From Xanthomonas sp. DAR 34887 (GTDB lineage: Bacteria > Pseudomonadota > Gammaproteobacteria > Xanthomonadales > Xanthomonadaceae), in assembly GCF_041245805.1 (NCBI RefSeq), contig NZ_CP162490.1, forward strand, positions 3,325,001 to 3,389,000: a stretch of 64,000 bases of DNA, given 5' to 3'. Both the position numbers and the translations under genes were made by a program. The notes beneath the pieces were generated by a model. The model worked only from the letters and a program-made list of their open reading frames with translations, did not search any database and was not told the origin of the DNA. How positions within the stretch are numbered: the stretch's first letter is position 1; each line of letters begins with the position of its first letter. This document shows, one piece after another, positions 19,668 through 31,474 of the stretch.

Positions 19668-20759
19668 TTACACGCCCTTGTGGATCACACCGTAGAACAC
19701 CATCAATGCCGTCACCGCGATCCACACGATCGTCAGCGGGATGAACACCTTCCAGCCCAGCCGCATGATCTGGTCGTAGCGGTAGCGCGGGAAGCTGGCG
19801 CGGAACCAGATGTAGGCGCTGGCGAAGAACAACACCTTCATCAGCAGCCACGGCCAGCCGCCGGTCCAGATCCAGTTGACCCACGGCGAGATGTCCGCGG
19901 TCACCCAGCCCTGGATCGGGCTCAGCCAGCCGCCCAGGAAGAAGATCGAGACCAGGAAGCTGACCAGGATCATGTTGGCGTATTCGGCCAGGAAGAACAG
20001 CGCGAACGCGCCGCCCGAATATTCGACCATGTGCCCGGCGACGATTTCCGATTCGCCTTCGACCACGTCGAACGGCGCGCGGTTGGTCTCGGCCACGCCG
20101 GACACCCAGTACACGATGAACAGCGGGAACAGCGGGATCAGGAACCAGTCGAAGAACCCGGAACTGCCGGCCTGCGCCTGCACGATCGTGCTCAGGTTCA
20201 GGCTGCCGGCGGCGATCATCACGCCGACCAGGGCGAAGCCCATCGCGATCTCGTAGCTGACCACCTGCGCGGCCGAGCGCATCGCGCCCAGGAACGCGTA
20301 CTTGGAGTTGGACGCCCAGCCGGCCAGGATGATGCCGTACACGCCCAGCGAGGTCATCGCCAGCAGGTACAGCAGGCCGGCGTTGGCGTTGGACAGCACC
20401 AGCTTGGCGTCGAACGGCACCACCGCCCAGGCCGCGAACGCCGGCGCCAGGGTGATCAGCGGCGCGATCACGAACATCGCCTTGTGCGAACTGCTGGGCT
20501 GGATGATTTCCTTGAACAGCAGTTTGAACACGTCGGCGAAGGCCTGGAAGATGCCCATGCCCACGTACATCGGCCCGTGGCGCACGTGCATCCAGCCGAT
20601 CAGCTTGCGCTCCCAGACCACGTAGAACGCCACCGAAATGATCACCGGCATGGCGATCAGCAGGATCTTCAGCACGATCCACAGGACCACGCCGATCGCG
20701 CCCAGGCCGACGAACCACTGGTGCAGCGGATCGACCACGTTCAACAGCATCTCGTTCAT
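19668..20759 (-). CDS. nuoH: NADH-quinone oxidoreductase subunit H
   Basis: 363 aa, about eight transmembrane helices. It forms most of the quinone-binding chamber together with NuoB/D. Conserved NuoH segments are VWERKLIGWMHVRHGP, FADVFKLLFKEIIQP, AETNRAPFDVVEGESEIVAGHMVEYSG and RASFPRYRYDQIMRLGWK (kept short here). The ATG overlaps the nuoG stop (ATGA at 20756-20759). Confidence 0.98.
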   Translation of the reverse strand: MNEMLLNVVDPLHQWFVGLGAIGVVLWIVLKILLIAMPVIISVAFYVVWERKLIGWMHVRHGPMYVGMGIFQAFADVFKLLFKEIIQPSSSHKAMFVIAPLITLAPAFAAWAVVPFDAKLVLSNANAGLLYLLAMTSLGVYGIILAGWASNSKYAFLGAMRSAAQVVSYEIAMGFALVGVMIAAGSLNLSTIVQAQAGSSGFFDWFLIPLFPLFIVYWVSGVAETNRAPFDVVEGESEIVAGHMVEYSGGAFALFFLAEYANMILVSFLVSIFFLGGWLSPIQGWVTADISPWVNWIWTGGWPWLLMKVLFFASAYIWFRASFPRYRYDQIMRLGWKVFIPLTIVWIAVTALMVFYGVIHKGV

Positions 20760-23004
20760 GCAGCCACCACCGTTACCCGGCCGGCACCGATCGGCGCCGT
20801 CGCACCATGCCCGGATTCGATCCAGGCCACCCCTACCGCGACCCGCGGATCCAGCACCACCGGCAGCGTCGCGTTGCCGACGGCGTTGCCGACCTTGACC
20901 ACCTGCCCGGCGGCCACGCCCAGTTGCGCGGCGTGCTCGGGATGCAGGCGGATCGCCGGCGCATCGTTGAGCGGATGCGACTGCAGCGCAGGCGCACGGC
21001 GCACCACCGCATCGGTGCGGTAGATCGCCGGCGTCGCCGCCACTTCGATGCCCTCGCCCGCCGCGGCGGCTTGCGCCGAACCGCGCAGGCTCACGCTGCG
21101 CGGCTGCACGCCGGCACGCAGGCCGGCCAGGTCGGTGAAGTCGAAGCCGGCCAGCTGCAGTTCGCCGCCGAGCGCGCGCAGCACCCGCCAGCCTTCGCGC
21201 GCCTGGTCCGGCAGCTTGCCGGCGGCACGCGCCAGCTGTTCGACGCCGTCCAGATTGGTCAGCGTCGCGTCGATCTCCGGCAGCGCGCCGATCGGCAGGA
21301 TCACGTCGGCGACGTCACGGGTGGAGGCGCAGGCGAACTGGCTGAACGCCACCACCTTGGCCCCGGCCAGCGCGGCGCGCGCGGCGCCGGCATCGGCGAA
21401 GTCCAGGCCCGGCTCGATGCCGTACAGCACGTAGGCGCTGCGCGGCTCGGCGAACATGCCGGCCACGTCGCGCGCGCTCGGCAGCACGCCCAGCTTGGCC
21501 AGGCCGACCGCATTGGCGCCCTGCGGGATGCGGCACAGCGCCGCGCCGGTGGCGGTCGCGAAGTCGCGCGCGGCGGCGCGCAGCGCGGCTGCCTGCGGAT
21601 GGGTCTCGACCAGCGCGCCGACGATCAGCACCGCGCGTCCGGCCGCGCCCTGCACCGCCTCGCGCAGCGCCGCATCGGCGAGCGCGGCGGCGAAGCCGGA
21701 CGGGGCCACGATCTGCTTGCCGGCCTGGTCGAAGGTGAAATCGAAATCGACCGGATTGATCGAATACACGCGCGCCTGGCGCTGCATGCGCGCCTTGCGG
21801 ATGCGCGCGTGCAGCAGCGGCAGCTCATGGCGCAGGTTGCTGCCCAGCACCACGATCACGTCGGCCTGCTCGATCTGCGCCAGCGGCACCGCGAACGGTT
21901 CGGCCACGGCGGCGTCGGAGAAATCGCGGTTGCCGATGCGGTGATCTAGGTTGCCGCTGCCCAGGCCATCGGCCAGGCGCGCCAGCAAGGCGCCTTCCTC
22001 GTTCGAGGTGGCCGGGTGCGCGAGCACGCCCAGCGCGTCGCCGCGGTTGCTCTTCAGGATGTCGGCGGCGGCGGCCAGGCCATCGGCCCAGGACACTTCC
22101 TGCCACTGGCCATCGATCTTGCGCAGCGGCCGCACGGCGCGATCGGCGGCGTACAGGCCCTGATGCGAATAGCGGTCGCGGTCGGACAGCCAGCACTCGT
22201 TGACCGCTTCGTTGTCGCGCGGCACGGTGCGCAGCACTTCGCCGCGGCGCACGTGCAGGAACAGGTTGGAGCCCATCGCGTCGTGGTAGCCGAGCGATTC
22301 GCGCGCGGTCAGTTCCCACGGACGCGCGCGGAACTGGAACACCTTGTTGGTCAGCGCGCCGACCGGGCACACGTCGATGACATTGCCCGACAGCTCGGTG
22401 GTCAGCGGCTTGCCGTCGTAGGTGCCGATCTGCAGGTTCTCGCCGCGGTACATGCCGCCCAGCTCGTAGGTGCCGGCGATGTCCGCGGTGAAGCGCACGC
22501 AGCGCGTGCACTGGATGCAGCGGGTCATCTCGGTGGCGACCAGCGGACCGATGTCCTCGTCCGGCACCACGCGCTTGCGCTCGTTGAAGCGGCTGACCGA
22601 ACGGCCGTAGCCCAGCGAGACGTCCTGCAGTTCGCACTCGCCGCCCTGATCGCAGATCGGGCAGTCCAGCGGGTGGTTGATCAGCAGGAACTCCATCACG
22701 CTGCGCTGGTACTTCAGCGCCTTGTCGCTGCGGGTCTGCACCTTCATGCCGTCCATCACCGGCGTGGCGCAGGCGGGCGACGGCTTCGGCGACTTCTCCA
22801 CATCGACCAGGCACATGCGGCAGTTGGCCGCGATCGGCAGCTTCTCGTGGTAGCAGAAGCGCGGGATCGGAATGCCGGCCTTGTCGGCGGCCTGGATGAT
22901 CATCGAACCCTTGGGCACGACCAGGGACTGGCCGTCGATCTCGACGGTCACATGTCCCTCCGGCACCACGGCCGGGGTCGCGCCAGGATTGTTGGGTTGC
23001 GCGC

Positions 23005-23008
<4 letters not shown>
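20756..23008 (-). CDS. nuoG: NADH-quinone oxidoreductase subunit G
   Basis: 750 aa. The large iron-sulfur subunit of the peripheral arm. The N-terminal [2Fe-2S] domain has CYHEKL and CRMCLVDVE with a distal CATPV. It is followed by the His/Cys [4Fe-4S] motif HPLDCPICDQGGECELQD and by CIQCTRCVRF for another cluster. The C-terminal two thirds is a molybdopterin-oxidoreductase-like domain without obvious cofactor function, as usual for NuoG. ATG at 23006-23008 overlaps the nuoF stop. Confidence 0.97.
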
Positions 23009-24348
<1,340 letters not shown>

Positions 24349-24353
24349 TGCCG

Positions 24354-24877
24354 TTACTCCAACCCGTCCAGCAGCGCGTCGACCTTGTCCTTGGTCAAGT
24401 GCTCGTGATAGTGGCCGTTGATCACCATCATCGGCGCGCCGGCGCAGCCGGCCAGGCATTCTTCTTCGCGCTTGAGGTAGACGCGGCCGTCGGCGGTGGA
24501 CTGGCCCAGCTTGCAACCGAGCTTCTTCTCCGCGTGCGCGACCAGGTCTTCGGCGCCGTTGAGCCAGCAGCTGATGTTGGTGCAGAAGGCGACGTTGTTG
24601 CGGCCGACCTTCTCGGTCTCGAACATCGAGTAGAAGCTGGCGACCTCGTAGGCCCACACCGGCGGCAGCTCCAGGTACTTGGCCACGCCGGCGATCAGCT
24701 CGTCGGTCAGCCAGCCCTGGTTCTGCTCCTGCGCGGCGTGCAGGCCCTGCAGCACGGCCGAACGCTTGCGGTCCGGCGGGAACTTGGCCAGCCAGTGATC
24801 GATGTGCGCGCGCGTCTTGTCGCTCAGCACCACCATCGGATCGACGTCGCGCGCCGCTTCGAAATTACCTGTCGCCT

Positions 24878-24881
<4 letters not shown>
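24354..24881 (-). CDS. nuoE: NADH-quinone oxidoreductase subunit E
   Basis: 175 aa, a thioredoxin-like [2Fe-2S] subunit (cluster N1a). The four cluster cysteines are in CTNISC and CLAGCAGAPM. Upstream, PPVWAYEVASFYSMFETEKVG matches the family. ATG 24879-24881 overlaps the nuoD stop (ATGA). Confidence 0.97.
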
Positions 24882-26181
<1,300 letters not shown>

Positions 26182-26185
<4 letters not shown>

Positions 26186-26931
26186 TTGGCGGGCTCCTTG
26201 AATGCTTCGCCCGCGGCGGTCTGGTAGCGCGCATCGTCGCGGATCACGCGCGGCACGCCGACGCGCGGCTCGACCGAGGTCACCGGCTCGTAGACCACGC
26301 GCTGCTTGGCTTCGTCGTAACGCACTTCGACGTTGCCGATCAGCGGGAAATCCTTGCGGAACGGATGGCCGACGAAACCGTAGTCGGTGAGGATGCGGCG
26401 CAGGTCCGGGTGGCCGGCGAAGACCACGCCGAACAGGTCGAACGCCTCGCGCTCGAACCAGTTCGCGCCCGGCCAGATGTCGGTGACCGACGCCACCACC
26501 GGAAGGTCTTCGTTCGGCGCATAGCAACGCACGCGCAGGCGCTGGTTGTGGCGATAGGAGATCAGCTGCGCGAGCACCGCGTAGCGCTGCTGCGGCACCG
26601 GCAACGGCTGGATGTCGCCGGCGGTTTCGCCGCTGGGGAACTCGCCCCAGGCGAAGCGGCCCATGCCCTTGCCTTCCACGCCGCGGCTGAAACCCTGCGA
26701 CGATACGTCGTCGGTGTCCCACTCGTCGCTGCCGTAGCCCAAGTAGTCCACGCCGCACAGGTCGGACAATTGTTCGAAACCGAACTCGTCGCGCAGCGCC
26801 AGGCAGGTGGCGTGCCAGGCGTCGGCCGGCACTTCCAGGGTGACTTCGCCACGCGGGAGGACCACGAACACCTGGCTGCCGGGGAAACGGGCGCCGAGTC
26901 GGTCGCTAAAGGAAGATGCTTGCTCTGCCAT
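26182..26931 (-). CDS. nuoC: NADH-quinone oxidoreductase subunit C
   Basis: 249 aa, a separate 30-kDa-type subunit (not fused to NuoD as in E. coli). The family signature ERE-xFD-L-G-V-F-x-GHPDLRRILTDYG is visible as FEREAFDLFGVVFAGHPDLR, followed by GHPFRKDFPL. The C-terminus (VIRDDARYQTAAGEAFKEPAK) is variable. ATG at 26929-26931, 34 bp after nuoB. Confidence 0.97.
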
Positions 26932-26965
26932 GGGGGCTTGGCGTGCTCTTAAGAAGTAAGAGGAA

Positions 26966-27520
26966 TCAGCGCGCGATGGTCTGGGTTCGCCAGATCTTCT
27001 TCTGCAGCTGCAAGATGCCGTAGACCAGCGCTTCGGCGGTCGGCGGGCAGCCCGGGACGTAGATGTCCACCGGCACGATGCGGTCGCAGCCGCGCACCAC
27101 CGAATACGAATAGTGGTAGTAGCCGCCGCCGTTGGCGCAGCTGCCCATCGAGATCACCCACTTCGGGTCGGGCATCTGGTCGTAGACCTTGCGCAGCGCC
27201 GGGGCCATCTTGTTGACCAGGGTGCCGGCGACGATCATCACGTCGGACTGGCGCGGCGACGGGCGGAACACCACGCCGTAGCGGTCCAGGTCCAGCCGCG
27301 CGGCGCCGGCGTGCATCATTTCGACCGCGCAACAGGCCAGGCCGAAGGTCATCGGCCACATCGAGCCGGTGCGCGCCCAGTTCAGCAGCGCATCGACGCT
27401 GGTGGTCACGTAGCCCTTGTCGAGCAACGGGTTCTCGCCTTCGGGACGCAGGATGTCGTCGACCCGCCCTTCCGGGATCGGGTTGGTCATCAGGCGATCC
27501 AGGGTCTGAATCACTCCCAT
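26966..27520 (-). CDS. nuoB: NADH-quinone oxidoreductase subunit B
   Basis: 184 aa. It carries cluster N2, the direct electron donor to quinone. The tandem-cysteine motif LACCAVEMM and the distal GSCANGGGYY and VPGCPPTAEAL cysteines are present. The start ATG 27518-27520 (MGVIQTLDRLMTN) lies inside the 3' end of nuoA (10-bp overlap); in-frame codons further upstream are inside nuoA and are not used. Confidence 0.98.
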   Translation of the reverse strand: MGVIQTLDRLMTNPIPEGRVDDILRPEGENPLLDKGYVTTSVDALLNWARTGSMWPMTFGLACCAVEMMHAGAARLDLDRYGVVFRPSPRQSDVMIVAGTLVNKMAPALRKVYDQMPDPKWVISMGSCANGGGYYHYSYSVVRGCDRIVPVDIYVPGCPPTAEALVYGILQLQKKIWRTQTIAR

Positions 27521-27867
27521 TCCAGCGCTCCCTTCTTCCACACGTAGATAAAACCGAGGAAAAGCATGCCGACGAACAGGCCCATGGTGACCAGGGAGCG
27601 AGCGCCCAGGTCCATGAACACCTGCGTCCACGGCACGATGAAGATGATTTCCAGATCGAAGACGATGAACTGGATCGCGATCAGGTAGTAGCGCACGTCG
27701 AACTTCATGCGCGCGTCCTCGAAGGCCTCGAAGCCGCACTCGTACGGCGAGAGCTTCTTCAGGTCGGGACGCCGGGGACCGAGGAACCGCCCCACCAGCA
27801 TCAGCGCGACGCCGATTCCGGTGGCCACGATCAGAAACAGTAGGGAGGGCAAATATTCGGCCAGCAC
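27511..27867 (-). CDS. nuoA: NADH-quinone oxidoreductase subunit A
   Basis: 118 aa, three transmembrane helices, the first gene of the nuo operon. The conserved YECGFEAFEDARMKFDVRYYLIA loop (first part YECGFEAFEDAR) identifies NuoA. GTG 27865-27867 is preferred as start because AGAGAG lies 8 nt upstream; a TTG two codons earlier would have only 2 nt spacing. The promoter should lie in the ~107 bp between this gene and tRNA-Leu. Confidence 0.95.
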   Translation of the reverse strand: MLAEYLPSLLFLIVATGIGVALMLVGRFLGPRRPDLKKLSPYECGFEAFEDARMKFDVRYYLIAIQFIVFDLEIIFIVPWTQVFMDLGARSLVTMGLFVGMLFLGFIYVWKKGALEWE

Positions 27868-27933
27868 TCGCAATTCTCTCTTGCCTGTGCCCGCGCGCGT
27901 GCCGCGCAGGCATGGGATAGACGATTTTCACCA

Positions 27934-27952
27934 CAGGGACGTGACGTCCCTG
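27934..27952. other. Perfect short palindrome between tRNA-Leu and nuoA
   Basis: Stem CAGGGACGT / ACGTCCCTG with one central base, in the 107-bp spacer that must hold the end of the tRNA-Leu transcript and the start of the nuo transcript. No U-tract follows on either strand. It could be a regulator-binding site or a processing hairpin. Confidence 0.35.
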
Positions 27953-27974
27953 CGCAGAAACCGTAGCCAAACAA

Positions 27975-28059
27975 TGGTGCCCAAGAGGGGACTCGAACCC
28001 CTACGACCTAAGTCGCTACCACCTCAAGGTAGTGCGTCTACCAATTCCGCCACCTGGGC
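27975..28059 (-). tRNA. tRNA-Leu (GAG)
   Basis: 85-nt class II tRNA with a long variable arm and encoded CCA. The acceptor stem GCCCAGG pairs with CTTGGGC (one wobble). The anticodon stem CTACC/GGTAG encloses TTGAGGT with anticodon GAG. It sits between secG and nuoA; the secG-tRNA-Leu neighbourhood is common in gammaproteobacteria. Confidence 0.96.
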
Positions 28060-28107
28060 TTGCGTATCGCGCGCGGCATCCCGCCGCGCAACATATTGTA
28101 ACCGTCT

Positions 28108-28545
28108 TCAGTCTTTCTGCGATGGGGCAGGCGACTTTTGTTGTGCATTTTCCGGCGCAGGCTGCGCGGGCACCGCAGCGGCAGGCGCGGCGACGGCCGG
28201 CGCGGTCGCCGCCGGGGCCTGCGGAATCTGCAGTTCGCCGGCCGGGGCAGCCGGCGCCGGGGTCGCGGCCTGCGACATCACGCCGAGGTTGGCGTCCGCG
28301 GCCGGGCGCGCGCTGTGGCCGGCATACCAGGCCATGAACAGGCTGATGCCGAAGAAAACCACCGCCAGCCACTTGGTCGACTTGGACAGGAAGTTGGACG
28401 CGCCGCGCGATCCGAACACGGTGCCGGACGCACCCGCGCCGAAGCCCGACCCCGCCGCCGCGCCGGAACCGCGCTGCATCAGGATCAGCGCGATCATCGC
28501 GATCGCCACCAGCACATAGACCACATTGAGGATGACCATCAGCAT
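28108..28545 (-). CDS. secG: Preprotein translocase subunit SecG
   Basis: 145 aa. The small SecYEG subunit. Two transmembrane helices (about 3-21 and 60-78) flank the conserved cytoplasmic loop LMQRGSGAAAGSGFGAGASG and ...FGSRGASNFLSKST. The C-terminal half (about 85-145) is an Ala/Pro/Gln-rich low-complexity tail, longer than in E. coli SecG (110 aa). ATG 28543-28545; a second ATG two codons later is possible. Confidence 0.95.
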   Translation of the reverse strand: MLMVILNVVYVLVAIAMIALILMQRGSGAAAGSGFGAGASGTVFGSRGASNFLSKSTKWLAVVFFGISLFMAWYAGHSARPAADANLGVMSQAATPAPAAPAGELQIPQAPAATAPAVAAPAAAVPAQPAPENAQQKSPAPSQKD

Positions 28546-28611
28546 TTCGAAATCCGTCCGGACAGTTGCGACGTTGAGTAGCGAGCGGGCGCCAGCGCGG
28601 CGACCGTTCGG

Positions 28612-29367
28612 TTAACGGGCGGCCGCCGCTCGCGCGATGGCCAGGAATTCATGGGCGACCAGGGAAGCGCCGCCGACCAGCCCGCCATCGACATCCGGCT
28701 GCGCGAACAGCTCGGCGGCGTTGTCGGGCTTGACGCTGCCCCCATACAGGAGCGGCAGCGAATCAGCGATTCTAGCATCGTGGGCGGCCACTTCGCCACG
28801 GATGAAGGCGTGCACCGCCTGCGCCTGGGCCGGGCTGGCGGTGCGCCCGGTGCCGATCGCCCACACCGGCTCGTAGGCGACCACGGCCTGGGCGAAGCCC
28901 TGCGCGCCGACCAGCGCCAGCACCGGCGCCAACTGCGCGGCGATGACCGATTCAGTCTGGCCGGCCTCGCGCTGTTCCAGGGTCTCGCCCACGCACAGGA
29001 TCGGGATCAGCCCGGCATGCAGCGCCGCGGCGAACTTGCGCGCGACCAGCTCGCTGCTCTCGTAATGGTACTGGCGCCGCTCCGAATGCCCGACCAGCCC
29101 GTACTCGGCACCGACATCGACCAGCATCGCCGCTGACACCTCGCCGGTGTAGGCGCCCTTCTCGTTGCTGCTCACGTCCTGCGCGCCGAAGCGCAGCGCG
29201 TGGCCTTCGAAATCCTCGATCAGGTCGCCCAGGTACGGCAGCGGCGGCAGGATCACCACCTCCACGCCGTCGGCGGGCAGGCCCGCGGCGACCTCGCGCA
29301 CCAGCGCGGTGGCGAAGTGGCGGTTGCCGTGCAGCTTCCAGTTTCCGGCTACGATCTTGCGTCGCAT
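28612..29367 (-). CDS. tpiA: Triosephosphate isomerase
   Basis: 251 aa, the standard length. It interconverts dihydroxyacetone phosphate and glyceraldehyde 3-phosphate. Active-site motifs are GNWKLHGN (Asn/Lys), GLVGHSERR (His) and VVAYEPVWAIGTGR (Glu), then LLYGGSVKPDNA (phosphate loop). ATG 29365-29367 (MRRKIVAGNWK); an upstream extension is not family-like. It precedes secG by 66 bp on the same strand and is divergent from the SDR gene. Confidence 0.98.
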   Translation of the reverse strand: MRRKIVAGNWKLHGNRHFATALVREVAAGLPADGVEVVILPPLPYLGDLIEDFEGHALRFGAQDVSSNEKGAYTGEVSAAMLVDVGAEYGLVGHSERRQYHYESSELVARKFAAALHAGLIPILCVGETLEQREAGQTESVIAAQLAPVLALVGAQGFAQAVVAYEPVWAIGTGRTASPAQAQAVHAFIRGEVAAHDARIADSLPLLYGGSVKPDNAAELFAQPDVDGGLVGGASLVAHEFLAIARAAAAR

Positions 29368-29489
29368 CGGCGCGTTCTCCGGCGAAAAAGTGCCGAAAGG
29401 ATAGCCGATGCGCGGTGAGGCCCGGCGCTGGCGCCCCGCTTCGCCGCGTCCGCCCTGCCCCACCCTCTACCGCCTCCGCGAGACCGCCA

Positions 29490-30290
29490 ATGCCCCAGCC
29501 TTCCGGCCATGCCCTGATCACCGGCGCCTCCAGCGGCATCGGCCGCGAGATCGCCCGCGAATACGCCCGCCGCGGCGTGCCGCTGATCCTCAGCGCGCGG
29601 CGCGAGCCGCTGCTGCAGGCGCTGGCCGAGGAACTGCGCGCGCAGGTGCCGGTGCAGATCGTGGTCGCCGACCTGGCCGACCCGGCGGCGCCGGCGGCGC
29701 TGGTGGCCGAACTGGAACGGCGCGGCCTGGCGGTGCGGGTCCTGGTCAACAACGCCGGCTATGGCGTGCCGGGTCGCTTTCACGACAGCGACTGGGCCAC
29801 CCATGCCGCCTTCCTGCAGGTGATGGTCGGCGCGGTCTGCGAACTGACCTGGCGCCTGCTGCCGGCGCTGCGCGCCAGCGGCCAGGGCCGCATCCTCAAC
29901 GTCGCCTCGTTCGCCGCCCTGGTGCCCGGCGCCGACGGACAGACCCTGTACGCGGCGGCGAAGAGCTTCATGCTGCGCTTCAGCGAATCGCTGGCGCTGG
30001 AAAATGCCGACCGCGGCGTCAACGTCTGCGCGCTGTGCCCGGGCTTCACCTGGTCCGAATTCCACGACGTGACCGGCACCCGCGACCAGATGAACAAGCT
30101 GCCGCGCTGGGCCTGGCTGCAGACCGCCGCGGTCGCCCGCGCCGGCATCGACGGCGCCGAACACGGCCGCGTGCGGGTCGTGCCGGGCGCGTTCTACAGG
30201 GCGCTACTGGGCCTGGTGACGCTGCTGCCGAATGCATTGCTGCTGCGCCTGATGCGCCGCGGCTCGCAACGCATCAGACCGTTGGAGTGA
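29490..30290 (+). CDS. Short-chain dehydrogenase/reductase (SDR)
   Basis: 266 aa. Classical SDR features: TGASSGIG (cofactor-binding, residues 11-18), VNNAGYGVPG, catalytic Ser in NVASFAALVPG and the Tyr/Lys pair in YAAAKSFM. The basic residues just after the nucleotide loop (SARRE) favour NADP(H). The C-terminus carries a hydrophobic stretch (LLGLVTLLPNALLLRLM) typical of COG0300-type SDRs such as DltE-like proteins. Substrate unknown. Start ATG 29490 (MPQPSGHALITG) is preferred over 29415. It is divergent from tpiA. Confidence 0.88.
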   Translation: MPQPSGHALITGASSGIGREIAREYARRGVPLILSARREPLLQALAEELRAQVPVQIVVADLADPAAPAALVAELERRGLAVRVLVNNAGYGVPGRFHDSDWATHAAFLQVMVGAVCELTWRLLPALRASGQGRILNVASFAALVPGADGQTLYAAAKSFMLRFSESLALENADRGVNVCALCPGFTWSEFHDVTGTRDQMNKLPRWAWLQTAAVARAGIDGAEHGRVRVVPGAFYRALLGLVTLLPNALLLRLMRRGSQRIRPLE

Positions 30291-30292
30291 AG

Positions 30293-30407
30293 CCGGGATT
30301 GGGGATTCGGAATTAGGGATTCGCAAAGGCAGGACGTACGCACCGGACGCAAACGCCAACGCGGAACCCGCTCTTGCGAATCCCCAATCCCGAATCCCAA
30401 ATCCCGG
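30293..30407. repeat. Long inverted repeat of GGGATTC-type units
   Basis: Arms 30293-30327 and 30374-30407 (34-35 nt, a few mismatches) are built of GGGATT(C/G)GG units and their complement, with a 46-nt loop. The 3' arm ends exactly at the stop codon of the 2OG oxygenase, so the transcript of that gene ends in a strong hairpin. It is a close relative of the element at 32815-32949. Confidence 0.85.
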
Positions 30408-31346
30408 CTACTTGAGCTTGATCTCGCGCAACCGCTCTTCCAGATACCCCTGCGCCGTGATCGGCTCGGGATAGCGGCTCGGGTTGTCGGCGCTCACGCA
30501 CGAGGGCAGCACGTCGATGACGAAATCCGGGTTCGGATGCAGGAAGAACGGCACCGAGTAGCGCGGCTGCCGCGCCTGTTCGCCTGGCGGGTTGACCACG
30601 CGATGGGTGGTCGAGGGGTACACGTGGTTGGTCAGGCGCTGCAGCATGTCGCCGATGTTGACCACGATGGTGTCGGCGTCGGAGGTGAACGGCACCCACT
30701 CGCCCTGCTTGGACTTCACTTCCAGGCCGGCGGCGCTGGCGCCGACCAGCAGGGTGATCAGGTTGATGTCCTCGTGCGCGCCGGCGCGCACGTTGGGGAT
30801 GTCGTCGGCGGTGATCGGCGGGTAGTGGATCGGGCGCAGGATCGCGTTGCCCGAACCGGTCTTGTCGGCGAAGTAGTGCTCGGGCAGGCCGATATGCAGC
30901 GCCAGCGCCGCCAGCACGCGCGCGCCGAGCTGGTCCAGCGCCTGGTACAGGCCGTAGCCATGTTCGCGGAAGCCCGGCACTTCGCTCGGCCACAGGTTCG
31001 GCGGCATGACGTCGCGATATTTGGAATCGTCGCCGATCTCGCGGCCGATATGCCAGAACTCCTTCAGGTCGAAGTGCTTGGAGCCCTTGGCGGTTTCCAC
31101 GCCGAACGCGGTATAGCCGCGCGCGCCGCCGCTGCCGGGCACGTGGTACTTGCGCTTGACCTCCTCCGGCAAGGCGAAGAACGCCTTGAACACGTCGTAG
31201 GCCGCATCGATCTGCGCCTGCGCGATGCCGTGGTTGCGGATGCCGGCGAAGCCCCACTCGCGGTAGGCCGCGCCCAGCTCGGCGACGAAGGCGTCGCGGT
31301 CCGTGTCGTAGCGGGTGATGTCCAGGGTCGGGATGCGCGCAGTCAT
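30408..31346 (-). CDS. 2-oxoglutarate/Fe(II)-dependent oxygenase, isopenicillin N synthase-like
   Basis: 312 aa, non-heme iron dioxygenase of the IPNS/plant-2OG-oxygenase family. The metal triad is visible as H191-x-D193 (AHEDINL) and H248 (STTHRV); R262-x-S264 (PRYSVPFFLHP) would bind the 2OG carboxylate. The N-terminal DIOX_N part (IPTLDITRYD, WGFAGIRNHGI) is present. The substrate is not predictable; bacterial relatives are mostly uncharacterised. ATG 31344-31346. It is a separate unit from glmM, with a 38-bp gap to a possible 29-aa frame. Confidence 0.9.
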   Translation of the reverse strand: MTARIPTLDITRYDTDRDAFVAELGAAYREWGFAGIRNHGIAQAQIDAAYDVFKAFFALPEEVKRKYHVPGSGGARGYTAFGVETAKGSKHFDLKEFWHIGREIGDDSKYRDVMPPNLWPSEVPGFREHGYGLYQALDQLGARVLAALALHIGLPEHYFADKTGSGNAILRPIHYPPITADDIPNVRAGAHEDINLITLLVGASAAGLEVKSKQGEWVPFTSDADTIVVNIGDMLQRLTNHVYPSTTHRVVNPPGEQARQPRYSVPFFLHPNPDFVIDVLPSCVSADNPSRYPEPITAQGYLEERLREIKLK

Positions 31347-31384
31347 GGCGGGAACCGTAGTCGTGAAAGGGAAAGACGCCGCGA

Positions 31385-31474
31385 TCAGATCAGCAGGCGG
31401 TACAGCAGGTAGAAGGTGGCGGCCTTGGCGATGACCACCGCGATGCCGATGGCGATCGACTCACGCCGCGTCAC
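31385..31474 (-). CDS. Possible 29-aa single-pass membrane peptide overlapping glmM 3' end
   Basis: A GTG at 31472-31474 inside the last codons of glmM opens a 29-codon frame ending TGA at 31385-31387. It encodes a basic N-terminus (MTRRES) followed by one continuous hydrophobic helix (IAIGIAVVIAKAATFYLLY) and RLLI, ideal in length for a transmembrane segment. Overlap with the glmM stop (14 bp) would allow translational coupling. No ribosome-binding site is obvious and I know no homologue, so this is a hypothesis. Confidence 0.35.
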   Translation of the reverse strand: MTRRESIAIGIAVVIAKAATFYLLYRLLI

